Origin: Nocardiopsis_B sediminis | GTDB taxonomy: Bacteria; Actinomycetota; Actinomycetes; Streptosporangiales; Streptosporangiaceae | Length of the DNA stretch: 64,000 bases | Assembly: GCF_042650565.1 (NCBI RefSeq) | Contig: NZ_JBHSBH010000003.1 | Location: forward strand, 434,001 to 498,000 | Direction of reading: 5' to 3' | Shown: piece by piece, positions 18,584 through 26,230 of the stretch | Layout of the letters: the number at the start of each line of letters is the position of its first letter | How positions within the stretch are numbered: the stretch's first letter is position 1 | Translations under genes and position numbers: made by a program | Notes under the pieces: model-generated | Told to the model about the DNA's origin: nothing | Seen by the model: only the letters and a program-made list of their open reading frames with translations | Databases searched by the model: none

Positions 18584-19699
18584 GTGGCAGACCTAGACCC
18601 CGCAGAGAACATCAAGGAACTCTCGTCGACGCTGGCGAGCGTGGAGTCCGTTCTGGACCTCGACGCCAAGCGCACCGAGATCGAGCAGCTGCGCGAGCAG
18701 TCTGCCGACCCTGAGCTGTGGGAGGACCCTGACAACGCGCAGAAGGTCACCCGCCGGCTCTCCTACCTGGAGTCGACGGTCACCAAGGTCAACGGCATCC
18801 GCCAGCGGCTCGACGACCTCGGCGTCCTCTACGAGCTGGCCGAGGCCGAGGACGACGCCGACACCCGCGCCGAGGCCGACCGCGAGCTCGCGGCGCTGCG
18901 CAAGGAGGTCGGCGACCTCGAGGTCCGCACGCTGCTCAACGGCCCCTACGACGAGCGCGAGGCGCTGGTGAGCATCAACTCCCAGGCCGGCGGGGTCGAC
19001 GCCGCCGACTGGGCGCAGATGCTCCAGCGCATGTACCTGCGGTGGGCCGAGCGCCACGGCTACCCCACGGAGATCTACGAGACCTCCTACGCCGAAGAGG
19101 CCGGCATCAAGTCCACCAGCTTCGCGGTGAAGGCGCCGTTCGCCTACGGCACGCTGCGCGGCGAGCACGGCACCCACCGGCTGGTGCGGATCTCGCCGTT
19201 CGACAACCAGAACCGCCGCCAGACCTCCTTCGCGGGGGTCGACGTCGTGCCCGTGGTCGAGAAGAGCGACCACATCGAGATCGACGACACCGAGCTCCGC
19301 ATCGACGTCTACCGGTCCAGCGGGCCGGGCGGCCAGGGGGTCAACACCACCGACTCCGCGGTGCGGATCACCCACCTGCCCACCGGGATCGTCACCTCGT
19401 GCCAGAACGAGCGGTCGCAGTTGCAGAACCGCGCCACCGCCATGTCGATGCTCCAGGCCAAGCTGCTGGAGCGCAAGCGCCGCGAGGAGAAGGCCGAGCT
19501 CGACGAGCTGCGGGGCGACAGCGTGAGCAGCTGGGGCACCCAGATGCGCAACTACGTGCTCCAGCCCTACCAGAGCGTCAAGGACGTGCGCACCGGCGAG
19601 GAGAGCGGCAACCCCACCGGGGTGCTCGACGGCGACATCGACGATTTCATCGACGCCGAGATCCGCTGGATGCGCGGCCAGGAACAGGGTCCGGAGTAA
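18584..19699 (+). CDS. prfB: Peptide chain release factor 2
   Basis: This is a 371-residue class I release factor. The UGA-recognition tripeptide SPF is seen in RISPFDNQNRR, and the peptidyl-tRNA hydrolysis motif GGQ (residues 249-251) in SGPGGQGVN. The N-terminal helical domain and the C-terminal RKRREEKAELDELRG helix are normal. The reading frame is unbroken from GTG: there is no programmed +1 frameshift with an internal UGA as in E. coli, as expected in actinobacteria. It sits upstream of ftsEX-smpB, a conserved actinobacterial order. Confidence 0.95.
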   Translation: MADLDPAENIKELSSTLASVESVLDLDAKRTEIEQLREQSADPELWEDPDNAQKVTRRLSYLESTVTKVNGIRQRLDDLGVLYELAEAEDDADTRAEADRELAALRKEVGDLEVRTLLNGPYDEREALVSINSQAGGVDAADWAQMLQRMYLRWAERHGYPTEIYETSYAEEAGIKSTSFAVKAPFAYGTLRGEHGTHRLVRISPFDNQNRRQTSFAGVDVVPVVEKSDHIEIDDTELRIDVYRSSGPGGQGVNTTDSAVRITHLPTGIVTSCQNERSQLQNRATAMSMLQAKLLERKRREEKAELDELRGDSVSSWGTQMRNYVLQPYQSVKDVRTGEESGNPTGVLDGDIDDFIDAEIRWMRGQEQGPE

Positions 19700-19710
19700 A
19701 GCGCGGCGAA

Positions 19711-19727
19711 ACCCGGCACGGCCGGGT
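19711..19727 (+). terminator. Probable terminator after prfB
   Basis: ACCCGGC and GCCGGGT form a 7-bp stem with the 3-base loop ACG, 12 bases after the prfB stop, separating prfB from ftsE. The remaining 267 bases before ftsE include TTGACA at 19749 and TACACT at 19902, neither with a well-spaced partner box. Confidence 0.5.
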
Positions 19728-19994
19728 ATACGGTACCGTTACCTTCGATTGACAGTTCCGATATGCTCGGTTCTGTTGTCCTGTGGACGACCGAGGCCGA
19801 TGCGCCATGTGGGGTCGGAGAACACCCAGGCACCGCCGGTTCTCTCGCCGCCGCTCCAAGCGATGCGGCGAGATCTGGACATTCCGGGTTGCGATCCCCT
19901 CTACACTGTCGTGTGGCCCCGTGGCCGGTACTGCCCTGTGCGGATGCGGACATCCGTTCGGGCGCCCCAACTTCGAGAGCCTTGTGGTGTACTT

Positions 19995-20684
19995 GTGATC
20001 CACCTCGATAACGTCACCAAGGTCTACCCGACCCAGAAGCGCCCGGCATTGGCGGACGTCTCCATCGATGTCGACAAGGGGGAGTTCGTCTTCCTCGTCG
20101 GCCCGTCCGGCTCGGGTAAATCGACATTCCTCAGGCTCGTCCTGAAGGAGGAGAAGCCCACGCGCGGCCGGGTGCACGTCGCCGGCAAGGACCTCGCGCG
20201 CCTCTCCAACTGGAAGGTGCCGCACCTGCGGCGCCGCATCGGCTGCGTCTTCCAGGACTTCCGCCTGCTGCCGAACAAGAACGTCTTCGAGAACGTCGCG
20301 TTCGCGCTGGAGGTCATCGGCAAGCCCCGCCGCTTCATCCGCAAGGTCGTCCCCGAGGTCGTCGAGCTCGTCGGCCTCGAAGGCAAGGCCGAGCGCATGC
20401 CCGACGAACTCTCGGGCGGCGAGCAGCAGCGCGTGGCGATCGCACGGGCGTTCGTGAACCGGCCGCAGATCCTGCTGGCCGACGAGCCCACCGGCAACAT
20501 CGACCCCGCCACCTCGATCGGCATCATGAAGGTGCTCGACCGAATCAACCGGACCGGAACGACCGTGGTCATGGCGACCCACGATGCCGCGATCGTCGAC
20601 TCGATGCGCAAGCGCGTCGTCGAGCTCGAACAGGGCGAGGTCGTGCGCGACCAGACACGTGGCGTCTACGGACAGGCCTACTGA
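19995..20684 (+). CDS. ftsE: Cell division ATP-binding protein FtsE
   Basis: This 229-residue ABC ATPase has Walker A GPSGSGKST, Q-loop VFQDFRLL, signature LSGGEQQRVAIARA, Walker B ILLADEPTGN and switch His in ATHDAA. The sequence RLLPNKNVFENVAFALEVIG is typical of FtsE. With FtsX it couples the divisome to cell-wall hydrolase activation at the membrane. GTG at 19995 was chosen because the protein then begins MIHLDNVTKVYP, the family start; an upstream in-frame extension is unconserved spacer. ftsX follows 75 bases later. Confidence 0.95.
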   Translation: MIHLDNVTKVYPTQKRPALADVSIDVDKGEFVFLVGPSGSGKSTFLRLVLKEEKPTRGRVHVAGKDLARLSNWKVPHLRRRIGCVFQDFRLLPNKNVFENVAFALEVIGKPRRFIRKVVPEVVELVGLEGKAERMPDELSGGEQQRVAIARAFVNRPQILLADEPTGNIDPATSIGIMKVLDRINRTGTTVVMATHDAAIVDSMRKRVVELEQGEVVRDQTRGVYGQAY

Positions 20685-20759
20685 CGCACGGGCCTGCCCA
20701 TTGCGACTGCGCGTTCCGTGCGGCGCGGCCAGCCCCAAAGGATGGACCCTTAACACATC

Positions 20760-21668
20760 ATGCGAGCACAATTCGTACTTTCCGAGACCTGGATCGGCCT
20801 GCGCCGCAACCTGACGATGACGATCGCGGTGATCACCACAGTCGCGATCTCGCTCGCGCTGTTCGGTGGCGGGCTGCTCATCAACCAGCAGGTCTCGACG
20901 ATGCGCCAGTTCTGGGACAGTCGTATCTCGCTGACCGTCTACATGTGCACCGAGACCTCCCCGTCCGCCGCCTGCCAGGAGAACGGCGCGGCCACCGAGG
21001 AGGAGCGGGCCCAGATCCAGGCGGACCTCGAATCACTGAGCGAGGTGCAGGGCGTCGAGTACGTCAGCGCCGCTGAGGCGTGGGCCGACTTCCAGGAGCG
21101 CTTCTCCAACAACCAGGCCCTGGTCGAGGCCACCCAGGAGGGTGACATCCCGGACAACTTCCGGGTGCAGCTCGTCGACCCCTCCCAGCACGCGGCCGTG
21201 ACCGACGCCGTCGAGGGCCGTCCGGGCGTCGACAGCGTGTCCAACACCCAGGCGGTGCTGGAGCAGTTCTTCGGCCTGCTCGACGGCCTGAAGTGGGCCG
21301 CGCTCGTGGTGTCGTTCGTGCAGCTGGCCGCCGCAGCGCTGCTGATCGGCAACACCATCCGGCTGTCGGCCTACAGCCGCCGCCGCGAGACCGGCATCAT
21401 GCGGCTGGTCGGTGCGTCCAACTTCTACATCCAGCTGCCGTTCCTGCTCGAAGGCGCGGTCGCCGGCCTCTTGGGCGGCATCATCGCCTCCGGCTTCATC
21501 GTCGCGGCGCGGGTGTTCCTGCTCGACCGGATCCAATCCTGGTTCCAGTTCGACGTCACCCTGACCACGGGGGCGGTCGCGTCCGTGATCGGTGTCTCGC
21601 TGATCCTCGGCGTGCTGCTGTGCACCATCACGTCGTTCCTCACGCTGCGCCGATACCTGCGGGTGTGA
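20760..21668 (+). CDS. ftsX: Cell division protein FtsX
   Basis: This 302-residue integral membrane partner of FtsE has one N-terminal membrane helix (about 20-45), an extracellular domain with two Cys (MCTETSPSAAC) and SxxYVSAAEAWADFQERF, then three C-terminal helices of the FtsX permease core, including SAYSRRRETGIMRLVGASNFYIQLPFLLEG. The extracellular loop recruits NlpC/P60 peptidoglycan hydrolases in actinobacteria. Start ATG 20760 has AAAGGATG upstream. Normal length and order. Confidence 0.95.
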   Translation: MRAQFVLSETWIGLRRNLTMTIAVITTVAISLALFGGGLLINQQVSTMRQFWDSRISLTVYMCTETSPSAACQENGAATEEERAQIQADLESLSEVQGVEYVSAAEAWADFQERFSNNQALVEATQEGDIPDNFRVQLVDPSQHAAVTDAVEGRPGVDSVSNTQAVLEQFFGLLDGLKWAALVVSFVQLAAAALLIGNTIRLSAYSRRRETGIMRLVGASNFYIQLPFLLEGAVAGLLGGIIASGFIVAARVFLLDRIQSWFQFDVTLTTGAVASVIGVSLILGVLLCTITSFLTLRRYLRV

Positions 21669-21717
21669 CGAAGCGCGCTGCCGGGCGGGGGCCGCGGCGG
21701 CTGAGAAAGGAAGACCT

Positions 21718-22182
21718 GTGCCACGGGAAAAGGGGCGCAAGCTCGTCGCGCAGAACAGGCGGGCCCGGCACGACTACCACATCGACGACACCTACGAGGC
21801 GGGCATCGTGCTCACCGGTACCGAGGTGAAGTCGCTGCGTGCCGGGCGCGCCTCCCTGGTCGACGGGTTCGCCCAGGTGAAGAACGGGGAAGTGTGGCTG
21901 GAGAACGTCCACATCCCGGAGTACGCCCACGGGACGTGGACCAACCACGCGGCGCGGCGCCCGCGTAAGCTACTCCTGCACCGCGAGGAGATCTCCCGGC
22001 TGATCGGCAAGACCCAGGAGGCCGGCCGGACCCTGGTCCCGCTGTCGCTCTACTTCAGCGAGGGCAAGGCCAAGGTCGAGATCGCCCTCGCGCGCGGTAA
22101 GCGTGAATACGACAAGCGCCACGACATCGCCGAGCGCGACGCGCAGCGCGACATACAACGCGAACTCCGCCGTCGTCGCTGA
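21718..22182 (+). CDS. smpB: SsrA-binding protein SmpB
   Basis: This 154-residue SmpB binds the tRNA-like part of tmRNA and delivers it to stalled ribosomes. The core VAQNRRARHDYHIDDTYEAG, the GTEVKSLR beta-barrel strand and the basic C-terminal tail ending RELRRRR are all present; the tail enters the empty mRNA channel. GTG start follows AGAAAGGAAG. Its RNA partner ssrA is about 2.9 kb downstream, separated by a PBP-like lipoprotein and a SnoaL-like gene. Confidence 0.95.
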   Translation: MPREKGRKLVAQNRRARHDYHIDDTYEAGIVLTGTEVKSLRAGRASLVDGFAQVKNGEVWLENVHIPEYAHGTWTNHAARRPRKLLLHREEISRLIGKTQEAGRTLVPLSLYFSEGKAKVEIALARGKREYDKRHDIAERDAQRDIQRELRRRR

Positions 22183-22224
22183 GGCGCTCAGGCGCTCGAA
22201 AAGCGCTGTGAAAGGATCACCAGG

Positions 22225-24213
22225 GTGTCCCCCCGTCACCTCCGCCGATTCCTCGCCGCGGGTACCGGCCTGGCGGCCGCCGCCGTCCTCGCCGGGTGCG
22301 CACCGGAGCCGAGCCCCGAAGTCGCCGTCCGCACCTTCCTCCTCGACTGGCAGGCCGGCGCCTACGAAGGCGCCGCACGCCAGACCGACGGCGACATCGA
22401 AGAGGTCGCGACGGCGCTCGAACAGGCCCGTAGCCAGCTCGACATCGCGGGCCTGAGGTTCGCCCTCGGCCACATTGAGCGCGAAGGCGACACCGCCACG
22501 GCCGAGTTCGACGCCCAGGCCGACCTCGGCATCGGCGACCCCGTCTGGCACTACACCGGCCGCATGACCCTCCAGCGCGGGGGCACCGGCTGGCAGATCC
22601 GGTGGGCGCCGTCGGTCATCCACCCCGAGCTGGGCGAGGACGAACGGCTCGCCGTCAGCTACGACGTCCCCGACCGGGGCCAGATCTACGACCGCAACGC
22701 CGCCCCCCTCGTGGGCAGCTCGCAGGTCACCGCGTTCGGCGTCATCCCCTCCCAGCTGGAGGACCTGGAGCAGGGCGTCGGCGAACTCGCCGAACTGCTC
22801 GACGAGGACCCCGACCCGCTGATCGACCGGGTGCGCTCGGCGCCGCCCGAGGAGTTCCAGCCCCTGGTGCTCGTGCGCACCCGCGACGCCGACGCCTCCG
22901 TGGTGCGCCAGGCCGCGCGGATCCCCGGCGCCGACACCGCCGAGCTGCGCATGCAGCTCAACCCGACCTTCGCGCGCGGCGTCGTCGGCGAGGTCGCCGG
23001 TACCGCCGAGCACAACGTTTCCTCGCGGGTCGCCGGGAACTACCAGGCCGGCGACACCGTGGGCCTCACCGGCCTCCAGAACGTGTTCCAGCAGCGCCTG
23101 GCGGGCACCGCCACCACCGAGGTCGTCACCCTCGACGCCGCGGGGGAGCAGACGGGGGTCCTCCAGAGCTGGCCCGGCGTGGAGAGCGGGTCGCTGACCA
23201 CCACGCTCGACACCACCGTCCAGGAGGCCGCCGAGGCGTCGCTGGAGGTGCTGCCGGGCAACGGCCACCTCGTCGCCCTCGACTCCCGCACCGGGGAGGT
23301 CCTGGCCGCCGCGAGCGCCCCCGACGCCACGGACAACGACGGCGCGTTCACCGCCGAGTACCGGCCGGGCGACGCCTTCATGGTCGTCTCGGCCGCCGCC
23401 GCATTGCAGTCGGGCACCGCCGCCGACGCCCCCGTGCCCTGCGAGCAGCAGGTCGAGATCGGCGACCGCTTGTTCACCAACCCCACCAACAACGCGCTGT
23501 GGGAGCCCGACCTCGCGCTGGACTTCACGCACACCTGCACCACCGCGTTCGCGGGGCTGGGCGAGCAGGTGGGCGCCGACGCCCTGGAGACCGCCGCTGC
23601 GGACTTCGGGATCGGCGGCGACTGGCGGCTTTCTGTGCCCACCTACAACGGCGAGTTCACCACTCCGGGATCGGAGGGTGACACGGCCGCGGCGATGGTC
23701 GGCCGGGACGGCGTGACCGTCAGCCCGCTGTCCATGGCGCTGGTGGCGGGCGGGGTCGCCGACGGCTCCTGGCACCCGCCGCGGCTCGCGGCCGACGACG
23801 ACCGGCAGGGGGAGCAGCCCGGCACCGAGCGCGAGCTCGACCCCGCCGTCGTCGAGCAGCTGCGCGCCATGATGCGCTCCTCGGTCGAGGAGGGCACGCC
23901 GGGGGCCAACATCGGGGTCGTCCCGGTGCACGGCAAGGCCGCCAGCGTCGAGCAGCAGATCGACGGCGCCGACACCGCCGTCCAGTGGTTCGTGGGCTAC
24001 CAGGGCCCGCTGGCCTTCGCCGTGGTGGCCGAGGTCGACCCGGCCATGGAGTGGGACCAGTACGCCGTGGTCACCATGGCGTCGTTCCTCCAGACGCTGC
24101 CCCCCTCCTACGTCGATGAGATGGGCGAGAGCGGGCAGGTGGGCCAGGAGGACCCCGTGGACGGGCAGGACGCCTCCGCCGTCGAGCCCGACGCCGAGAC
24201 CACGCCGCGCTGA
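22225..24213 (+). CDS. Penicillin-binding-protein-like lipoprotein with degenerate transpeptidase motifs
   Basis: This 662-residue exported lipoprotein has the lipobox VLAGC (Cys25), an NTF2-like MecA-N domain (about 30-150), a PBP dimerisation domain (about 155-320, with YDVPDRGQIYDRN) and a transpeptidase-like domain (about 335-640). The fold is class B PBP, but all three active-site motifs are altered. The SxxK position reads DAFM (residues 383-386, usually STFK), SxN reads TCT (437-439), and KTG reads KAA (571-573). It therefore should not acylate penicillin or cross-link peptidoglycan. A scaffold, regulator or sensor role is more likely. It is 42 bases after smpB on the same strand. GTG start; ribosome site AAAGGA. 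Confidence 0.85.
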   Translation: MSPRHLRRFLAAGTGLAAAAVLAGCAPEPSPEVAVRTFLLDWQAGAYEGAARQTDGDIEEVATALEQARSQLDIAGLRFALGHIEREGDTATAEFDAQADLGIGDPVWHYTGRMTLQRGGTGWQIRWAPSVIHPELGEDERLAVSYDVPDRGQIYDRNAAPLVGSSQVTAFGVIPSQLEDLEQGVGELAELLDEDPDPLIDRVRSAPPEEFQPLVLVRTRDADASVVRQAARIPGADTAELRMQLNPTFARGVVGEVAGTAEHNVSSRVAGNYQAGDTVGLTGLQNVFQQRLAGTATTEVVTLDAAGEQTGVLQSWPGVESGSLTTTLDTTVQEAAEASLEVLPGNGHLVALDSRTGEVLAAASAPDATDNDGAFTAEYRPGDAFMVVSAAAALQSGTAADAPVPCEQQVEIGDRLFTNPTNNALWEPDLALDFTHTCTTAFAGLGEQVGADALETAAADFGIGGDWRLSVPTYNGEFTTPGSEGDTAAAMVGRDGVTVSPLSMALVAGGVADGSWHPPRLAADDDRQGEQPGTERELDPAVVEQLRAMMRSSVEEGTPGANIGVVPVHGKAASVEQQIDGADTAVQWFVGYQGPLAFAVVAEVDPAMEWDQYAVVTMASFLQTLPPSYVDEMGESGQVGQEDPVDGQDASAVEPDAETTPR

Positions 24214-24231
24214 CCCGTCGATGACCGGCCA

Positions 24232-24264
24232 CGGGGCCGGGAGGGAGCAACCCTCCCGGCCCCG
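24232..24264 (+). terminator. Strong terminator after the PBP-like gene
   Basis: A perfect 14-bp stem (24232-24245 with 24251-24264) closes on the loop AGCAA, 19 bases after the stop. It ends the ftsEX-smpB transcript group. Confidence 0.8.
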
Positions 24265-24322
24265 TCCTGCGTCTTCAGGGGTGACCGGGTCCGCGGCGGT
24301 GCCGCACCGTCCCGGTCCATCG

Positions 24323-24353
24323 GGCAGGGCCTCTTCTCGGGGGAGGCCCTGCC
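24323..24353. terminator. Second hairpin, probable terminator for the minus-strand SnoaL-like gene
   Basis: GGCAGGGCCTC and GAGGCCCTGCC make a perfect 11-bp stem with a 9-base loop, between the convergent genes ending at 24213 and 24478. Confidence 0.6.
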
Positions 24354-24477
24354 GGTGAGAGGCCGGCCCGACCCCGCCGGCCGCCCTCGCGGGCGGCGTC
24401 GATGGCTTTTCGTCCGCGGCCCGCGAGGGGTTCTCGCTTCTCGCCTCGGCCCGTGCACGGAGCCGGAGGCCGTCCGG

Positions 24478-24933
24478 TCAGGGCCGGGCGGGCCGGGGGG
24501 TGCTCCGCGCCTCTGTGGCGTCGGGCGGGGTGCCGTCGGCGATCCCCGCTGCGGCCAGCGCTTCGGAGACATCGGAGTACCTGGCACAGGCCGTGATGCG
24601 GCCGCCGATGACCTCGAAGACCGCGCCCGCCCGGTGGGGGCCGTGGGGACCGGGGTCGGTATCAGGGGTGTCCGGCCGTGCGATCTCCTGCTCCACGGCC
24701 ACGCGGGAGCCGGAGGTCCAAGTGCGCGCGGGAACCAGCCATTTTCCGGAGCGGCAGACCCAGTCGCGCATGACGTGAAGCCCGCGGAGCTCGCCTTGGG
24801 GGCCGTTCATCAGGATGTCGGTGGCGCACAGCTCTGCGGCGCCGGGGCAGTCTTTGCGGTTGGCGGCGTCATGCCAGGCCAGGACGGTCGCGAGGGGGGT
24901 GGTATGGGCGGAAGTGGGGGGTTCGTTGGCCAT
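24478..24933 (-). CDS. SnoaL-like / NTF2-fold protein
   Basis: This 151-residue protein begins with LATVLAWHDAANRKD, the helix that opens SnoaL-like domains, and continues with the strand pattern of the NTF2 cone fold (GPQGELRGLHVMRDWV, AGAVFEVIGGRITACARYSDVSEALAAAGI). Such small proteins bind or isomerise small molecules, or act as dimeric ligand pockets. The catalytic residues of polyketide cyclases cannot be assigned. It stands alone, converging on the PBP-like gene and divergent from ssrA. The C-terminal 20 residues are Pro/Arg-rich and likely disordered. Confidence 0.72.
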   Translation of the reverse strand: MANEPPTSAHTTPLATVLAWHDAANRKDCPGAAELCATDILMNGPQGELRGLHVMRDWVCRSGKWLVPARTWTSGSRVAVEQEIARPDTPDTDPGPHGPHRAGAVFEVIGGRITACARYSDVSEALAAAGIADGTPPDATEARSTPRPARP

Positions 24934-25113
24934 GTGGCCCAGTGTGCCAGCGGCCGGGAAGGGGAACCAGGGACCCAGGCGGGGATCCGGGCCGCGTACC
25001 GGATGGGTAACGGCGTGCCCAGGCCGGGAATCAGCTTGGCTCCCGGGGTGTTCTACAGGTAGCGTTGGATCACCGGAACACCGCGGTGGTCCGGCTTGCG
25101 GGCCCTGCCCGTT

Positions 25114-25119
25114 GAAAAT
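25114..25119 (+). promoter_or_regulatory. Probable -10 box of ssrA
   Basis: GAAAAT lies 6 bases before the predicted first base of tmRNA (25126), the right distance for a -10 element. No clear -35 is seen. Confidence 0.45.
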
Positions 25120-25125
25120 TCCACA

Positions 25126-25494
25126 GGGGGTGATCGGTTTCGACTTCGGTCGTTGTTTCAGGGGAAGCGGGTCGAGGGTTGCGTATGTGACCTCGTTAAT
25201 CCTGCATTCGCGCTAAATTCAAGTGCCAATTCTAAGCGCACTGAGTTCGCTCTCGCTGCCTAAGCGATAGCAACTCTGTCGGCCCGGGTTCGCCTTTGAC
25301 CCGGTGTCCGGCATCGTTCAAAAGGCTCACCGCCAGGATCAGGCCACGGGGCCTGGCGGGACATTTACGTGGCTGGGCTTGTCAGCGACCTGTTCGTGGG
25401 AGCGCTGGAGCCGAGTAGAACGGCAGCACGTACTGCACCCGGAGAAGCCCTGTTGCTGCACCGAAGGACGCGGGTTCGATTCCCGCCACCTCCA
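25126..25494 (+). ncRNA. ssrA: Transfer-messenger RNA (tmRNA)
   Basis: One-piece tmRNA of about 369 bases that rescues stalled ribosomes with SmpB. The acceptor stem is seen: 5' GGGGGTG (25126-25132) pairs with 3' CACCTCC (25487-25493) over 7 bp including one G-U, and A25494 is the discriminator. CCA is not encoded and must be added. The T-arm GGGTTCGATTCCC is intact. The start, GGTGATCGGTTTCGAC, is typical. The tag frame runs from GCC 25225 to TAA 25261-25263 and encodes ANSKRTEFALAA, ending in the protease-recognised ALAA. An AT-richer region around the tag reflects pseudoknots. Long readings across this RNA are not genes. Confidence 0.95.
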
Positions 25495-25502
25495 CTCCAC
25501 TC

Positions 25503-25551
25503 CGAAACGACCCTGCTCGGTGGCCTTCGACCACCTCGCCGGGTCGTTTCG
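25503..25551 (+). terminator. Terminator of ssrA
   Basis: CGAAACGACCC (25503-25513) and GGGTCGTTTCG (25541-25551) form a perfect 11-bp stem starting 8 bases after tmRNA. The 27-base loop contains its own GGTGG/CCACC pairing. Confidence 0.75.
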
Positions 25552-25690
25552 TCGTTTCATCTGGGGGACAACCCCCAGACCCCCGATAGAGGCCGCCCGG
25601 GCGACCCTGCTCGCAAGCTACGCTTGCTCGCCGGGTCGCCTCGTTGTTTTCCGGGGGACGTCCCCCAGAGCCCCCCGAGGAGCGGGGGGC
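25503..25690 (+). repeat. Imperfect tandem repeat of a two-hairpin unit, about 90 bp
   Basis: Two units lie head to tail (about 25503-25596 and 25597-25690). Each has a stem built on CGACCCTGCTCG and CTCGCCGGGTCG, then a T-rich CGTTT/CGTTGTTTT stretch, then a second hairpin (CTGGGGG-ACAA-CCCCCAG, and GGGGGACGTCCCCC) and a C-run followed by CCCGA. The first unit contains the ssrA terminator. The second ends close to the assembly gap. The design suggests a duplicated terminator module or a REP-like element. Confidence 0.7.
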
Positions 25691-25706
25691 GTCGCGAAAA
25701 TGACGG

Positions 25707-25716
25707 NNNNNNNNNN
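25707..25716. other. Assembly gap (Ns)
   Basis: Ten Ns, probably a placeholder of unknown true length, just after the tandem hairpin repeat. Strong secondary structure and repetition explain the break. The 102 bases that follow hold no gene. Confidence 0.99.
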
Positions 25717-25818
25717 CGGCGGCCGTCGTCGTATGCGGGTGTTCTCCCTTCCCGCGCGCGGGGCACGGCGGTGGGGCCCGTCTCGTCCTTGCGGGGTGAG
25801 CGGGCCGGGGCGGGGCGG

Positions 25819-26133
25819 TCAACGGTCCGTGGCGCCGACCAGCCAGGCGACCTTCTTGGCGGTCAGCGCGATGCTGTCGCTGCTGCCCAGGTACACCCCG
25901 AAGGATGCGAGGAACGCGTGGTCGTGGGAGCGGCGCTCGCACGACACGTCCTCGATCGCGTAGTCGGACTCGGGGTTGCTGACCCTCAGGAACGGCACAC
26001 CGTCGTCGATGATCCGGGCCCAGACGCCGTACTCGGTCAGGGCCGTGGCCAGGCGCGAGAGTTCACGGCGCTCGGCCGTTGACGGTGCGGTGGACGGAGC
26101 GGTGCTGGAGCCGGGCTGTCTCGATTCGGCCAT
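25819..26133 (-). CDS. Small conserved-looking hypothetical protein
   Basis: This is a 104-residue protein I cannot name. It has a Ser/Thr/Pro-rich N-terminus with a short repeat (TAPSTAPSTA), then a compact domain: LATALTEYGVWARIIDDGVPFLRVSNPE, DYAIEDVSCERR and FLASFGVYLGSSDSIALTAKKVAWLVGA. The pattern resembles small actinobacterial proteins that bind or accompany regulators. ATG at 26133 was chosen because AAGGA lies 6 bases upstream; an ATG at 26151 has no site. It has no signal peptide. It is downstream of and on the same strand as the aminotransferase, with 97 bases between them. Confidence 0.62.
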   Translation of the reverse strand: MAESRQPGSSTAPSTAPSTAERRELSRLATALTEYGVWARIIDDGVPFLRVSNPESDYAIEDVSCERRSHDHAFLASFGVYLGSSDSIALTAKKVAWLVGATDR

Positions 26134-26230
26134 GGCGCGTCCTTCGCTCATCGGAATCACTCTGCCCGCCATTGTCGCTCTCTGTAGTCCATATACTCCG
26201 TATCGTGCTCGCGACACGCCGTTCCGGCGA

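Noticed and set aside
18584..18700. Programmed frameshift in prfB
   Set aside because: The frame is continuous and no in-frame UGA with the CTT-TGA-C context is present.
13465..18750. Very long minus-strand open frame (over 1,700 codons) opposite gdh
   Set aside because: Its protein is an Ala/Gly/Val/Asp/His-rich shadow with no domain; the plus strand encodes a full NAD-glutamate dehydrogenase. GC-rich third positions remove stops on the other strand.
19749..19994. 82-residue N-terminal extension of FtsE
   Set aside because: Sequence is unlike any ABC protein start and covers the prfB-ftsE spacer; FtsE begins at GTG 19995.
25304..25560. Open frames across ssrA on both strands
   Set aside because: They overlap the tRNA-like domain and terminator of tmRNA, which explains the sequence.
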